Assembly: GCA_036674765.1 (NCBI GenBank)
Contig: JARVKI010000026.1
Coordinates: 372,001-436,000, forward strand
Length of the DNA stretch: 64,000 bases
Direction of reading: 5' to 3'
Source: Seiridium cupressi
Lineage: Eukaryota > Ascomycota > Sordariomycetes > Amphisphaeriales > Sporocadaceae
A program made the position numbers and the translations under genes. Shown piece after piece: positions 46,818-58,369 of the stretch; the first letter of the stretch is position 1; the number at the start of each line of letters is the position of its first letter. The notes below the pieces were generated by a model. It saw only the letters and a list, made by a program, of their open reading frames with translations, did no database searches and was not told where the DNA came from.

Positions 46818-49605
46818 ATGTCAGCCGCCACAACAATGCAGCAAACGCCCGCAATCCCACCTCGCCCTTCGAGGAGCCAGGACAAGGACAATGGCTCTTC
46901 CATTCCGGCAATCCCACCTCGTCCTGCCAAACGCTTCAACCGCTCCATCTCGCCTAATCCCGATCGATTCGCTCCATCGCCTTTGAACGAGTCGCCATTT
47001 GCCCCCAAGAGTCCCGGTCGCCGTACGTCTGGCACCATGCTCTCCGCAGACCCCATCGAGCGTCCCGGCAGTGTGAGCATCCCTAGCATCGGCCAAGAGG
47101 GCCAAGAATATGCCGCTGTCACCGACGAGCTCAGCTCGTCTCCCGAGAACCAGCGAGCCGTTTCTCCCGAGCAGACAAGAACAATTGGCGAGGATGTCAA
47201 GCTGCATGCTCCTAAGCCTAAACTACCCCAGGAAGCCGCTAAGCAGAGAGTTGCCGCTGTCACTCGTACCGATTCCGACCGCGCTGCCTCTTTTGGCATT
47301 GGTCGTCCCAGCAGCGAGGACCCGTATCCCAGAACCTTGAAGAAGAAAGCTAGCACAACCAGTCAGCTGTCTCATGACAGTCATGTTGATGACGAGCAGG
47401 GAATCCCCGAGATTGGTATCCGCGTGCCGCTGTTGGGCCACGCCGGAGACATTCAGGCCCCGACACCTGGCCCAGGATCATCTTCAACGCCTGATCTCCC
47501 CAAGTCTAGCACTCGCCATCATACTAGGAAGACTAGCGGGCGTAGCACATTCGGGCAGCTGCCCCCTGACAGCTATGGTCTACACGGCCATGGTGTCGAG
47601 CACACCGATAAACTTGAGAAAGCCTATTATGAGAAACACCCCGAGGCAAAGCAGTTCGATCTTAGAAACCACCACTTGCACGACCGTGTCAAGGATTATC
47701 ACATGAGTAGCGAAGAACTCAACAAGCTTGTGCGCGACAGCAGTGGTGGAGCCGGTTTTGGTAACAGAAATTCCCCGATAAACTTTGGAGTACGTCTAAC
47801 TAGTTTTAGGATCCACGGAATATGTTGGAACCCCCAGTGAACAGGTCGGCTTCCAGGCCACCGAGGAGTACACGTCGCGCATGTCGTCGCCACGCCCTGC
47901 CTCTGCCGCATCCAAGCGGCCCGACAGTTATGCCGAGTCTCCCTTGAAGAAGTCAAGCATGCCTGACATCTCTGTATCGGCAGCTGAAGGAGAACAGGAG
48001 CAAGAAGAGGACGATGATGATGTCATTCATGTGGACGATCCAGCCCGTCGTGGTGGATTTGCCAAATACGGCAATGCTCAGACTGTGGTTCGCGATGCTA
48101 CCGAGGGAGACTACGAAGCCCCCATCCTTGCTCCTGATGAGGTGGCCAAGCGCTCCTCTCATTATGACACACCTGCTGTTGAGCTACCGCCGGAACGCCG
48201 TGGCAGCAGTTTCGAGATGGAGCAGCCCAGGAGCAGGCCTACCAGTCGTCCAGGAAGTATCTATAGTCCTCCGCCACCGGAGATCCGCTCTACCCCATTG
48301 GACGATGTGGAAGAGTACGAACCTCTGTTCCCCGAGGATGAGAAAAGTCAGAAGAAAGCCATTGCTGCTGCCAAGTTAAAGGAGATTCGCCAACGCTTCC
48401 CAAGCCGTGACATTTGGGAAGACGCACCTGACAGTGTCCATGGTACGGCCGAAGTCTCCACTCCAGAGCCATCAGAAGGATTCAAGAAGCCGGAAGAGTC
48501 GATATCTGATATCGTGCCCCGTGAAGGTGAGACGGCTGCCCAGGCATTCGCCAGGAAACAAGAAGAATTGGCCGAATCGGAAGACCGCAGCCCCGACAGC
48601 TTCCTGCGAAATAAGGCACGGCCTCGTTCATGGGCCGAGGCACAACCTCACCTGGCCAAAGAGATGAACCAATTTGGCCGACCATCTATGGCACAACGTT
48701 TCCCCAGCCGCGATGTTTGGGAAGACACCCCTGATTCGCTCCGTCTTGAGACGACCGTTTCTACTCCACAGTCTGAAAAGGACCCGCAATCTGCGGCTGC
48801 AGATGTGAGTCCTGTGGAGAAGCAGGAAAAGCCGACTGTACCCGCACGACCTGTGAAGAAGCTTTCTGGTGATGACAAGCCCACCATCCCAGACCGCCCG
48901 AAACCTCAGATCCCTGCTCGCCCTGCCAAACCCGCCGCTACCGAGTCTAAGGAGGCGGAAGCTGCGCCAAGGCAGAAACCAGCAGTACCGGCGCGGCCAG
49001 TCGGTGGGAAAATTGCGGCCCTTCAGGCTGGGTTCATGTCCGATCTCAACAAGCGCCTACAACTGGGACCTCAGGCTCCCAAGAAGGACGAGCCCAAAGA
49101 GGAAGAGCCCGCCGAGGAGAAGGAGAAGGCACCTTTGGTGGATGCCCGCAAAGGACGTGCCAGAGGTCCTCAACGCCGCGCTCCCACAAAGAGCTCTAGC
49201 CCGAGTGGTGCCGCACCACCGGTATCCAACGGTAGGCCTACGTTGAGTTTTTCTACCACCCGAACATTGTGGTGTATCAATGAAGAAGGCACCATGAACG
49301 TCGAACAGGAAGAGGAGCCATATGAGGAAGATGCAAAGCCAGTTGATGGCAGCAAGCAATCGGAAGAGCCGTCGAAAGAGTCTGAGCAGGAGGTCGGCAC
49401 GACAGCAGAAGGTTCGGATAAGGCGAGCGAGCCAACAGCGAGTACCAACACGAGCACCAACACCACCACTGGCACAACAGAAACGAAAACGTTAGCTACT
49501 AACACTGCAGGCGAGTCCATACTGGAGGAAACGGTGGACAAGAAGCCGGAGGGCGACCAGGTGGCAGATGTTGAAGAGATTAAGGATGATGTGGTCGACT
49601 CATGA
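46818..49605 (+). CDS. AIM21: Aim21-type actin patch protein
   Basis: Aim21 with Tda2 regulates actin capping protein and barbed-end growth at endocytic patches in yeast. Two exons: 46818-47789 and 47845-49605, joined in phase 0 by a 55-base intron (GTACGT to ACAG); 910 residues. The ATG at 46818 gives MSAATTMQQTPAIPPRPSRS. The protein is largely disordered and rich in Pro, Ser, Glu and Lys. It has repeated short Pro motifs (PAIPPRP twice at the N-terminus; TVPARP, PTIPDRP, QIPARP and AVPARP near residues 660-730). It also has the family block KLEKAYYEKHPEAKQFDLRN and the C-terminal block GGKIAALQAGFMSDLNKRLQ. A 15-residue motif, QRFPSRDIWEDAPDS, occurs at about 507 and again with two changes at about 608. 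The acidic tail is Thr-rich. The call is by overall family resemblance. Confidence 0.85.
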
Positions 49606-50168
49606 ACTTACATACATTGCTACTCCAGCGATAGCTTTGGACTCTTTTGTTCAAAGTTAGCGTCATTCTAAGCTCAATTACTAATGGCGGTGGGATATCG
49701 ACAAGGAGATATCTCAGTTACTGGGAAACATCGTAGACCGGATGACCTATGCCTGCAACCATGTCGATATTTTGTCTTCTTTGACCTCGTTTCTTTAACC
49801 TTGAATAAAAAAGTTGTAGTTTTACCACGAGAGCTAGCTAGCATAGCGACCTTCAAGCAAGAGCATAAATAGTTGAAAGAAATATAGAGAATGCTCTGAG
49901 ATCATTGACCTAGGCGAAATGCTATGCGGGACAGTTGAAATATGGCGCACGATGGTGCAAATGTGTTTTAAATTAATTCATTTCTTCTCATGAGCAACAT
50001 GTCGCCAACATCTCGTTCACAATGTTAGAACCGCTTGGTTAGAAATTGGTATATTGATTTTATGCGTATATATGTATATACATGCTTTTCACTTCACTCT
50101 TCCTTCCGGGCTTAGAATCAGTAACAGTCGGAACTACGCTACTTACTTACACAGCCGAGGACCGCTGT
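49606..50168. other. Intergenic between two converging genes
   Basis: About 560 bases of fairly AT-rich 3' flanks for AIM21 (plus) and the kinase-like gene (minus). Nothing else is seen. Confidence 0.5.
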
Positions 50169-51915
50169 TTACGGTGCCAGAGGCGGCGGCGGCGGCGGGT
50201 GCGCATTCAGCACGACCTCCGCCACGAACCTCTGGATATCCTCGTCCGTCTCCCCGTCGGGCGGGCTGTAGCGGAACATCTCGTGGAGCGGCATCCTGAC
50301 AAAGTGCCGGCACGTGTGCAGTGCGTCCCTGAGCGTCGGCCGCACGTCCGGGTCCGATTCGTCCCGGTGCACCGACATGAGGTTGGCGACAAAGAGCCGC
50401 AGGTCGACGTTGATCCGGCGGTTGGTGCAGAAGCCTTGGCTTGCGCGCGTCGTCACCACGACCCGGTCCGGGTCGCTGGCGTTCACCCAGCTCCAGGTCA
50501 TGTGGCGCGGGATCCAGGAGAGGCCTGGTACCAGTGGCACGTCGATGCTCGCTAGGGTCTGGATTATCTGTTTTGTTTGGTGTGAGTGGTTAGCAGGATG
50601 TTCGTTTATTGCGTCTTTGAGGGACTGGGTTAAGGACAGGGGGGGACGGGAGGGGATTGTGACGGGGAGGAATGAACAGAAGGGGGGTGATGACATACAG
50701 AGCCCATGTAAAACAAATTAGAGTACACTCCGTACCCGTCCGCGTAATCTTCTCGAGGTTCCGACACCAGCCCCGTGCGGCCAAAGTCGATTAACTATTC
50801 ACAGTCAGAGGTTAGCTTATGCCGTATATGTATCCCGGAGGGCGGGGGGATGTTGACATACTTTCAGAAGAGGTGTCAAGCCGTGTTCACCATCGGGCCT
50901 AAGCCCATCGAGGAGGATATTTGGGCCTTTTATCGAGTTATGACACAGAGTCGATGGCTTTACTGCTCCTCCTGGAACTTCTTCTTGCTTTCCCGGCTCC
51001 ATGAAATCGTAGTAGGCCAGACCGACACACATTCGCATTACTGTTTGTTGATCATATTAGCAAATGTTCGCAGTTCGGAAATGGACAAGGTAAGGGGGCC
51101 GGCTGAGATCAACAGCTAAGAGGAAATAAGAATAATAGAAAAGGGGGGGTGGGGGACGCACAGCATAAAGCAAAGCCCCATAGCAGCCTGCTGGGGACCG
51201 GTTTCCCATATGCCACGAGCCGTTCTCGTAACGTCTCCAGATCACCCATAGGCAGGTACTCCAGTATAAGAGCCGGGATGATGTCGTGCTCGTCATCGTC
51301 GTCGTCGTCGTCGTCGTTGTCGCTATGTCCCCGGGCCCTGGCTGGAACCTCGATGCTCAGTCCGCTCAGGTCTGCTGCCAGTCCGCTGGTATCCGCGGGG
51401 TCACCGCCGAGACCGCTCCCAGGGCTCCTTGCGGAAGTCCCTCCAGCACCACCTCCAGAACTTCCTCCAGAACTGCCTCCCGGACTACTTCCAGAACTGC
51501 CACTGCCACCAGCGTTTCCTGAACCACCTCCATTACCTGTAGCATTGCCCACTTCTAGATGATTGACATACAGAGATTTAATAAAATGTTCGCTACCACT
51601 CAAGTATCCCAACCAACTAGCCTCGTTTCTCAAGTGTTCGTCACTGTCCTCCCCGTTGGGCAGCGTGCCCAGTGAGAACTTCAAGATGTACTTTTCGGTT
51701 TCAATGGGACCTCTTGATTGAGGGTTCAAGGCGGTGAACACGCCTGTCCCACCGTGGCTCCCATCGCCTACATACCGGTCAAACTTGAGATGGTAATTCG
51801 TGGTAAAGTGCTTCTTGACCTGGTCTCGGATCTTGGCGATTCGCTCGGCTTCGATACGGCGTGCTGCTGCTCTTCTTCTTACGCGGCTCTCACTCGAGGA
51901 TCGCGTGTCGGCCAT
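50169..51915 (-). CDS. Protein kinase-like protein, probably a pseudokinase
   Basis: Four exons: 51162-51915, 50862-51040, 50699-50794 and 50169-50567; 475 residues. Kinase landmarks: a glycine loop VGDGSHGG (about 49-56), the ATP-anchoring Lys in EKYILKF (Lys79), a possible C-helix Glu in RNEASWL (Glu98), and a hinge with LILEYLPMGDL (about 217-226). The catalytic loop reads LCHNSIKGPNILL (283-295) and the metal motif IDFG (313-316). The HRD/HxD motif is thus H285-N-S287, with Ser in place of the catalytic Asp, while Asp314 of DFG is kept. Between the C-helix and the hinge sits an insertion of about 85 residues: a Gly/Ser tract (128-171) and an eight-Asp run. The C-lobe is divergent and ends in a Pro run (PPPPPPLAP). 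Family unknown. Loss of activity is an inference from one residue. Confidence 0.72.
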
Positions 51916-52334
51916 AGCTAAGAATCTTTAGGTACAAATGGAGTACGAAAACGTCGGACAAGCTTGCGGGAGTTTCTTGTCGAATTTCCGTAGATTCTAT
52001 TCCTCGTGAGGATAATGGTCAGTATAAACCATGTCACTACAATTCCACAATGAGACTAATTATCGTTATATATATGCTGACATACATCGTCGTTCCGCCT
52101 TGTTGGAGCCTTGACCATGAATAGCATTGTTCGACTTCTTTCTACTCATAAAGAGCCGTGTCAAAATCCAAGAATACTTGAAATGACTCAATGCGGACCT
52201 TTCACTCATCGGCTAAAGAAGCTGGTGTAAAGGACAATGAGAAAATGGGCGGGAAGTGGGGAGCAGATGCCATTCACAATTTCCCACGTTCCTTGCTTGT
52301 TCACTCAAGATTCTAGTTACCAGAACTTGCCTTC
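51916..52334. other. Region between the kinase-like gene start and the 5S rRNA gene
   Basis: About 420 bases: promoter side of the kinase-like gene (minus) and upstream flank of the 5S gene (plus). No other feature. Confidence 0.5.
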
Positions 52335-52454
52335 ACATACGACCATAGATCCTAGAAAACTCGGCATCCCGTCCGCTCTGCCCTAGATAAACTGGGGATC
52401 GCTGAATTAGTACTCAGGTGGGTGACCACTGGGGAATCCTCGGTGTTGTATGTT
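52335..52454 (+). rRNA. 5S ribosomal RNA gene
   Basis: A 120-base sequence with the fungal 5S pattern. It opens ACATACGACCATAG and ends GGTGTTGTATGTT, so the ends pair as helix I. AGATCCTAG (52347-52355) pairs with CTGGGGATC (helix II, with one G-U change). The conserved CCCGTCCGCTC loop, and TTAGTAC followed by GGTGGGTGACC at the internal control region, are all present. A T6 run follows directly. Filamentous ascomycetes keep 5S genes scattered singly through the genome, as here. Pairing is intact, so the gene looks functional rather than a pseudogene. Confidence 0.95.
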
Positions 52455-52458
52455 TTTT
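52453..52458 (+). terminator. RNA polymerase III terminator of the 5S gene
   Basis: Six T residues at the mature 3' end of the 5S sequence, the usual pol III stop signal. Confidence 0.85.
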
Positions 52459-53386
52459 GCCATGTTCTTATCTATTTTTGGTTATTTTGCTTATGCAAGG
52501 CGACGAAAAGACGTGTAATTTTAATGTTGTGGTAAATATAGATTATTGCAAATCCTAGATGATATCCAAAATCACTTGATTGCGCCTGAGTATAGCATTG
52601 TTGAATCGCGGATGAGGCTTGAAATTATCCATGACATAAGCATGATTCTGAAATCATTATTTCACAGTCATCGGCTTGGCTTCATTAAGGAACAGAACTT
52701 CAAGATAGAACCTACGTGGGATTCCATATATTTGTCCGTTAGATCCATTGCTCATCCATATCATCCCAGACCAGTCGCTGGCGGCTTTCTGTTCGCTGTC
52801 GAGCTTGTCATATATGTGCCCGATGATTCATATTTGCTGATATACAAGCATGTATCGCGGAATGAGTGAATGTACCGGGAGCCGATAGCACAGCTCGGGC
52901 AAGAACTGCCCCCTACTGCAGCCGAATGAAAGTGCCTTACTTGTGACACTCAAAATAATCGATGCCCGGTGATTGAGAATTTGAATAACCACAAGCAGCG
53001 GATCACTATCTTTTATGAGGGTCAAGTCCATACCAGAACTCTCTCCTCGGTGATGCCCGTTGTGGTGCGTTGTGAATGCAGAAACCGGCACGGAGCTCGG
53101 TATGGCATCCGGCTTACGCAGTATCGCGGGCGGAGCCCGGTGATGGCTTCTATACGTGAAGTCTAAAGAGTGCGCATATGTTTTTTACAAGAAGAGAATT
53201 AAACAAAATACTGAAGCTTTTGTCTTCCGTGTGGAAAAGCCCAGAGAGCAAAAATTCATATCTTCGTCGTCAATAAGTCCCATAAAACCTGGCGGCCGTG
53301 ACCAACCCCTCACTTATGTAACTCAGCAGTATAAGTCATTACGGGTGTCACCAGATTACTGATGCCTAGTACTTGACGCTCCCATC
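52455..53386. other. Region between the 5S gene and the FMN monooxygenase gene, with an orphan frame
   Basis: Contains a 107-codon open frame on the plus strand (52546-52869, no early ATG; first ATG in MRLEIIHDISMILK). It reads like protein and is richer in A/T than the neighbouring genes. It could be an exon relic of a lost gene or chance; I do not call it as a gene. No RNA gene is seen beyond the 5S. Confidence 0.4.
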
Positions 53387-55074
53387 ATGGCCACAAACGA
53401 ATCGCACACTGGGGATGCCCAGTCCGGCGGAAGAGCTCATGACCTCGGGCATGGCAGAAAGCAAATCTTTTTGAATGCCTTCGACATGTTCACCCCGACA
53501 CACATGAACTTTGGTCAATGGAAGGTCAGTAGCAACATCACTTACAAGATATAGAAGATAGCTTGCTGACATATTTTTTTTTGGCAGAACCCAGAAGACA
53601 AGGGTGATGAGAAGCGCGATCTAGCATATTGGGTCGAGCTGGCGCAGCTTCTGGAACGTGGCGGATTTTTGTCTCTCTTCATTGCAGATACTTACGGAGG
53701 GTATGACACGTACGAGGGTGGTTTGGACAGTTGTGTGTCGAGGGCAGTGCAGTGGCCTGTAATGGATCCAATTGTGGTGTGTACTCATTTGATCTGGATA
53801 CTAGCAATAAGAGATGACTGCTGACATCTATCTCAGCTAGTTTCCGCCATGGCTGCGGTCACCAAGAACCTGGGATTTGGAGTTACGGGCTCAACGGCTG
53901 GCGAGCTGCCTTTTCTGCTGGCCAGACGGTACTCGACACTAGACCATCTCACCAAGGGCAGGATAGCCTGGAATATCGTTACGTCGTGGAAGAAGGCTGC
54001 TTTCAAAGCCATTGGTCTGGACAGCCCCGTTGAGCATGATGAGAGGTATCTCCAAGCCGATGAGTATTTGAGGGTCATGTATAAGTGAGTTTGGCTCTTG
54101 TATCTCATACAACTAGTACGTCCGAGCTAACACCAGCTCTCCGAAGGCTATGGGAAGGTTCCTGGTCCAGTGATGCCCTGAAGCATGACTCCGAGAACGA
54201 CTCATACACAGACGCAAGCAAAGTCCGCGACATCAAGCACCGCGGGAAGTACTTCAAGCTAGAATCCAAATTCATCGTGGATCCCTCACCCCAACGCACC
54301 CCTTTCCTCTTCCAAGCGGGTGCATCACCAGCCGGTATTTCCTTTGCTTCGCAGCATGCCGAGGGCATTTTTCTCGGCGGCTTCACACCTGCTGCCACAG
54401 CACCGAAAGTCGCCAATATCCGTGCCGCGGCCGCGGAGAAGGGCCGCGATCCCTGGAGCATCAAGTTCTTCTCCATGGTGGTGCCGATCGTTGGCGCCAC
54501 GGACGAGGAGGCACAGGCGAAATACGCCGAGCTCAAGAAGTACGCGAGCACGACGGGCGGGCTGGTCTTCATGAGCGGCCTGACGGGCATCGATCTGTCT
54601 CAGGTGCCGCTGGACCAGGAGCTCAAGACGTCGGACAGCACGGACGCGCACAAGATCCACAGCCAGCTCGCCAGTCTGACCATGGACAACGAGACGAAGT
54701 GGACGCCGCGGATGGTGGCGGAGCGGGCGTCGCTGGGCGGACTGGCGCCATTGATGATTGGCAGCCCGAGCACGGTGGCGGACGAGATGGAAAGGTGGAT
54801 GAGGGAGGCTGATATTGATGGGTTCACATTTGCGCAGATGACTGCGCCGGGCACGCTGGTGGACATCGTTGAGCTGCTTGTCCCGGAGCTGCGGAACAGG
54901 GGGATATATCCCGACACGAATATCAAGGAGGATGAGGGGCTGTCGATACGTGAGAGAGTGCTTGGGAAGGGGCAAAAAGGGTTGAGGGACGATCATATCG
55001 GAAGCGCCTACAAGTTCGATGTATATAAGGAAGATCCAGCGTACGACCGGGGGGCTGAGACTGGAGCATCATAA
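53387..55074 (+). CDS. FMN-dependent monooxygenase, NtaA/SnaA/DszA family
   Basis: Luciferase-like flavin monooxygenase of the group that includes nitrilotriacetate monooxygenase component A and desulfurisation enzymes; it needs FMNH2 from a partner reductase. Four exons: 53387-53524, 53588-53776, 53837-54084 and 54147-55074; 500 residues. Motifs: FLNAFDMFTPTHMNFGQWKN, LFIADTYGGYDTYEGG, DPIVLVSAMAAVTKNLGFGV, ARRYSTLDHLTKGRIAWNIV (the characteristic hTLDHLSxGRxxWNxVTS block), HRGKYFKLES, QAGASPAGISFASQHAEGIF and IGSPSTVADEMERWMREADI. The 3' acceptor of the third intron was set at 54146 to give MYKLWEGSWS. Fungal members are common and of unknown substrate. No reductase lies nearby. Introns speak for long residence in a fungal genome even though the best-known members are bacterial. 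Confidence 0.92.
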
Positions 55075-56510
55075 GTAACGCTTTCGGGATACCGGATCTA
55101 CACAGAGAAATTTTGACATTAGATCTCATGGAAGTCATGGTATATTCGAAGTGACCTCATAATATTACTCTTTGTGAAAATCTGTCCGAGTAAGCATTCG
55201 GACAGTAAATACATTCGACATACAATAGGTCTCTGAACTGGAGACGGTGTCTTGAAAAAAGACTGTACAAACGGAGTGAGCAAGAAGATCCAGGTCGAAC
55301 TTAAGCACATCTCATTTTCAATACAATCTTTACCGTCAAGCAAGTTTCCATGCGGCAACTGGTGAACATCCTAACGCATTCACGGGGCCCGTTCTCAAGC
55401 CTCCTTCCAGGCGGTTCCACGCTGGCCAGTCATATCGTAATGGCCCCTCGGAGTATGGTAGATTTGCGTTGGCCCCGGACGACGCATTGGGAACCAGGAG
55501 TCATGAGACGGCCCGCTATACGCCGTCGGCCAGCCTCCGTTTCTCCAATCGTAGTCGTAGACATCTTGACCCCGGCGACCAGTGAATGGACGAATGAAGC
55601 GATTGTTTTTGGATACTGATATCTGTTTATACGTCTCCATTTCTTTGGAAAGATAATTGTTCATCTCAGTATCGATAGCTGTGTAATAAATAGTGTCGTA
55701 TTCGTGCGTTTGGTTGTGGTGTTTATATCTAGCTGAAGAACGTTGAGATCAAAGCGTCATTCTGTTAGTGTTATCTATAGACATTCGACTGTGCTTTATT
55801 CACACCTAGGCAATGGTTCCGTTTTCTATAACCTTGTTGTGACTTGGAAGCAGTTCCTATCGTGATACATATCCGTTAAACGATTGAAGTTGGCCACGGC
55901 CACCGATTTAGAATCACTATTTGTCTAAGAAAGAGGTGTATGATTCTCGTGTATCACATTACACGCGTGAGTCGACAATGTTTCTCCCAGTTGAGCTCGA
56001 GAGTAAATGTTTATCCACATCACAACGGCCATTCGAGAATGCGGCCCATACGACACAAAACGCTCATATCATACAATCTTGGACCTGCCGCACAGGATGA
56101 GTACAGAGACAGTAAGCTCAGAGGCCACAAATCAACTTTTACTATACAAACATCTCTCCTAAAGATTACCCAAGACATTAATTTATCTCCAATCGAGTGT
56201 GAGCCTTGGTGGAAAAGATGTATAGTAGGTCACAAATTAGAATCAAAGTAGGCAGACTGCGCTCGGGAGACCGATGTGTTAAATTTGACTCATAAGTAAT
56301 CCTAAGTCTACGCCCCTATGCCCTAGTCTAGGTTCCGCAGTATCTTTATTTGAATGGAATGAAAACCTTCAAGTTGCCTAAATTCACTCCGTTGTCGTGG
56401 TCTTAGGTCCGTAATAGAAGCAGGTATTCCATCCAATCACTCCGACGATATCAAACAATCATTGATTCTCGCTATTTTTACCAAGAAACGCACTGGTTCA
56501 TGATCCAAGG
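55075..56510. other. Intergenic between two converging genes
   Basis: About 1.4 kb of mostly AT-rich DNA. Holds one doubtful small minus-strand frame (listed separately). Possible splice signals upstream of that frame (CACTAAC then TTCTTCAG at about 55740) did not lead to a consistent exon. Confidence 0.4.
55395..55664 (-). CDS. Possible small protein or terminal exon, 89 residues (doubtful)
   Basis: ATG frame starting MNNYLSKEMETYKQISVSKN and ending with a Trp/Tyr/Arg/Gly-rich tail (YDYDWRNGGWPTAYSG, ending GTAWKEA). The frame is open about 30 codons further upstream (HEYDTIYYTAIDTE), suggesting it may be the last exon of a longer gene. A TTCTTCAG acceptor preceded by a CACTAAC branch point lies at about 55738-55770, but I could not find an upstream exon in phase. 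Unrecognised. Confidence 0.3.
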   Translation of the reverse strand: MNNYLSKEMETYKQISVSKNNRFIRPFTGRRGQDVYDYDWRNGGWPTAYSGPSHDSWFPMRRPGPTQIYHTPRGHYDMTGQRGTAWKEA

Positions 56511-58369
56511 CTACAACTCCTCATCGTCCTCATCTTTGGGTCCCAAAACTGCACTAGATGACGCTTGCGTAACCTCCTTCGCCTTCTGCTCTGCTGTGGC
56601 CCTACCAAGGACATCGGCCAGAGCGCTCGGAAAGCCCGCGCTTCGGTCCTGCGCTATATCGTCCACGCTGGCCCGCTGCTTCTTCATAGGACTGCCTATT
56701 GCCGATTCCGCGGTGAGAGATTCGTTTATGAGATTGGAAACCCCAGCAGCAGGCGCCACGTTTGAGTTGATATCGACAGGCGAAGTTTCCCCTGTTGGTC
56801 CCACTGATGATGAGTTCCTGCTGGTAGGCTCAGCTGAATGCTGTCTCTTGAGCTGTTTCTTTGTGTCAGCGCGGTCTCTAGTTTTCGGCGTCAAATTTTC
56901 GCTAACATACCCGAATTCTGTCAATGCCAGCCTTCAGCTCAGCTTGGATTTCGGCGTCCTCGGGACCAAGACGGGTCTTATCAGTCTTCGCCTCGTAATC
57001 CTGCTCCATTTTTTTCAACGGATTGGAATCATCGTCGTCATCGTCACTGTCCTCGTCCATGGACCCCCCTAGGCCGCCGTTGCTCTTCTTCTGTGACTTC
57101 CGCCGTTCGGTGTCCTGGTCTCGGAAGGCAGAGAAGCCGACCGTCCCTTCTTTCTTCAGCGGGCCTAGTTTCGAGAAGTCAAGTTGCGTGCTACGTCGCT
57201 TGGCGGCTGGTGTGGCTTTGGTGTCCTTTGCCGAGGGTAGGATGCCCATTTTGGATAATTGCCCTGTGGGTATGATTAGTTATTGCCCTAGCGAAACAAG
57301 CCTTGCTCTGATGGGAAGACCTACGTTGTCCGCGGTAGAAGAAAGTGAAAACCGCGTAAGGTTTATCAGGTCCGTCAATGCCCGTAACCGTTTGGGTGCT
57401 GATGGTCTTGGGATCGAGCGTCTTAGGCTTCGCAAAGCTAGTAGTGTGTTCGACGTCGGCATCTATGCCATTGCTACCTCCCTGCTTTGCGCCGCCCGTC
57501 TCGTCGTCATCGTCGTCATGAGCGTCAAACTGTGGTGAATACTCCCCCTTCTTGATCTCGCCGGAAGCTATCACGCGGAACATGGCGACCTTGATCTGAC
57601 CAGTCGCCTCGGGCGGTTCGTCGTCATCGTCCGATAGGGAATCCGAGTCCGAATCATCCATGCCGTCGTCCAGGGCGGGCTGTTCACTACTGCCGTACGC
57701 AAGGGTATCGCGCGAGCGACTCGACTTTTCCATGTCCATACCGGTGGCGGCGCCAGACTTTTGGCGGCGATGACGCCTTTCGAACTTCTGCCGCCTCTTC
57801 TCTACCTTCTCTGCAGCATCGTGGCCTTGTAAATCCAAACCGTTGAGCCATCTTTCCAGACCAACTTCCCTGAACAGGAACTCTCGCTCGGCAAGACCGC
57901 CGCCCTCGATGCTGGGCACCTGGACCCATCTACTATTGACCCAGGTCTCTTCACCGGGGCGCAGCAACGTGGCCACCTCCTCCTTTGCCCTGCCGTCAAA
58001 GTAGATATAGGCAGCTATTGTCTCGTTGTCCGAATTGGTCATGGGGATATATGGCGTGACGGTATTCGCATGTCTGGAGGGATCCGCGTTCGACGAAGGA
58101 AGAGGCCCGGCAAACAGCGGTTTGGGGTTTGGATTCTCTGGCGTAGGCTTCGGCGCGGTATAAGGGATGGAGTGCCCCGGCGTAAGCAAGGTGATGGAGA
58201 TGGCAAAGCGAGCGGGCTCGTGCTGGGACGTCTCCGGATTCAGCTGCGGCGAGGGGACTGGAATATAAGTACTGATACGTGACATGCGAGATTGCTTCTG
58301 CATGCCGTGCTCGGCGAGCGGGGCTCCATTTGCGTGAATGCTCACGGCGATGCCCTTGAAGCAGGGCAT
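56511..58369 (-). CDS. DUF7918-like protein with acidic and Lys-rich C-terminal half
   Basis: Three exons: 57325-58369, 56911-57263 and 56511-56852; 579 residues with consistent phases. The ATG at 58369 gives MPCFKGIAVSIHANGAPLAE, which resembles the N-terminal beta-rich domain of fungal DUF7918 proteins. That domain runs to about residue 190 (AAYIYFDGRAKEEVATLLRP, LERWLNGLDLQG). It is followed by a basic patch (KRRQKFERRHRRQKSG), acidic tracts (DDSDSDSLSDDDDEPPE; DDDDDETGG) and the segment PYAVFTFFYRGQR. The final part is Lys/Ser-rich and disordered, with probable nuclear-localisation clusters. It ends in GPKDEDDEEL. Nuclear location is inferred from composition; biochemical role unknown. 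Confidence 0.7.
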
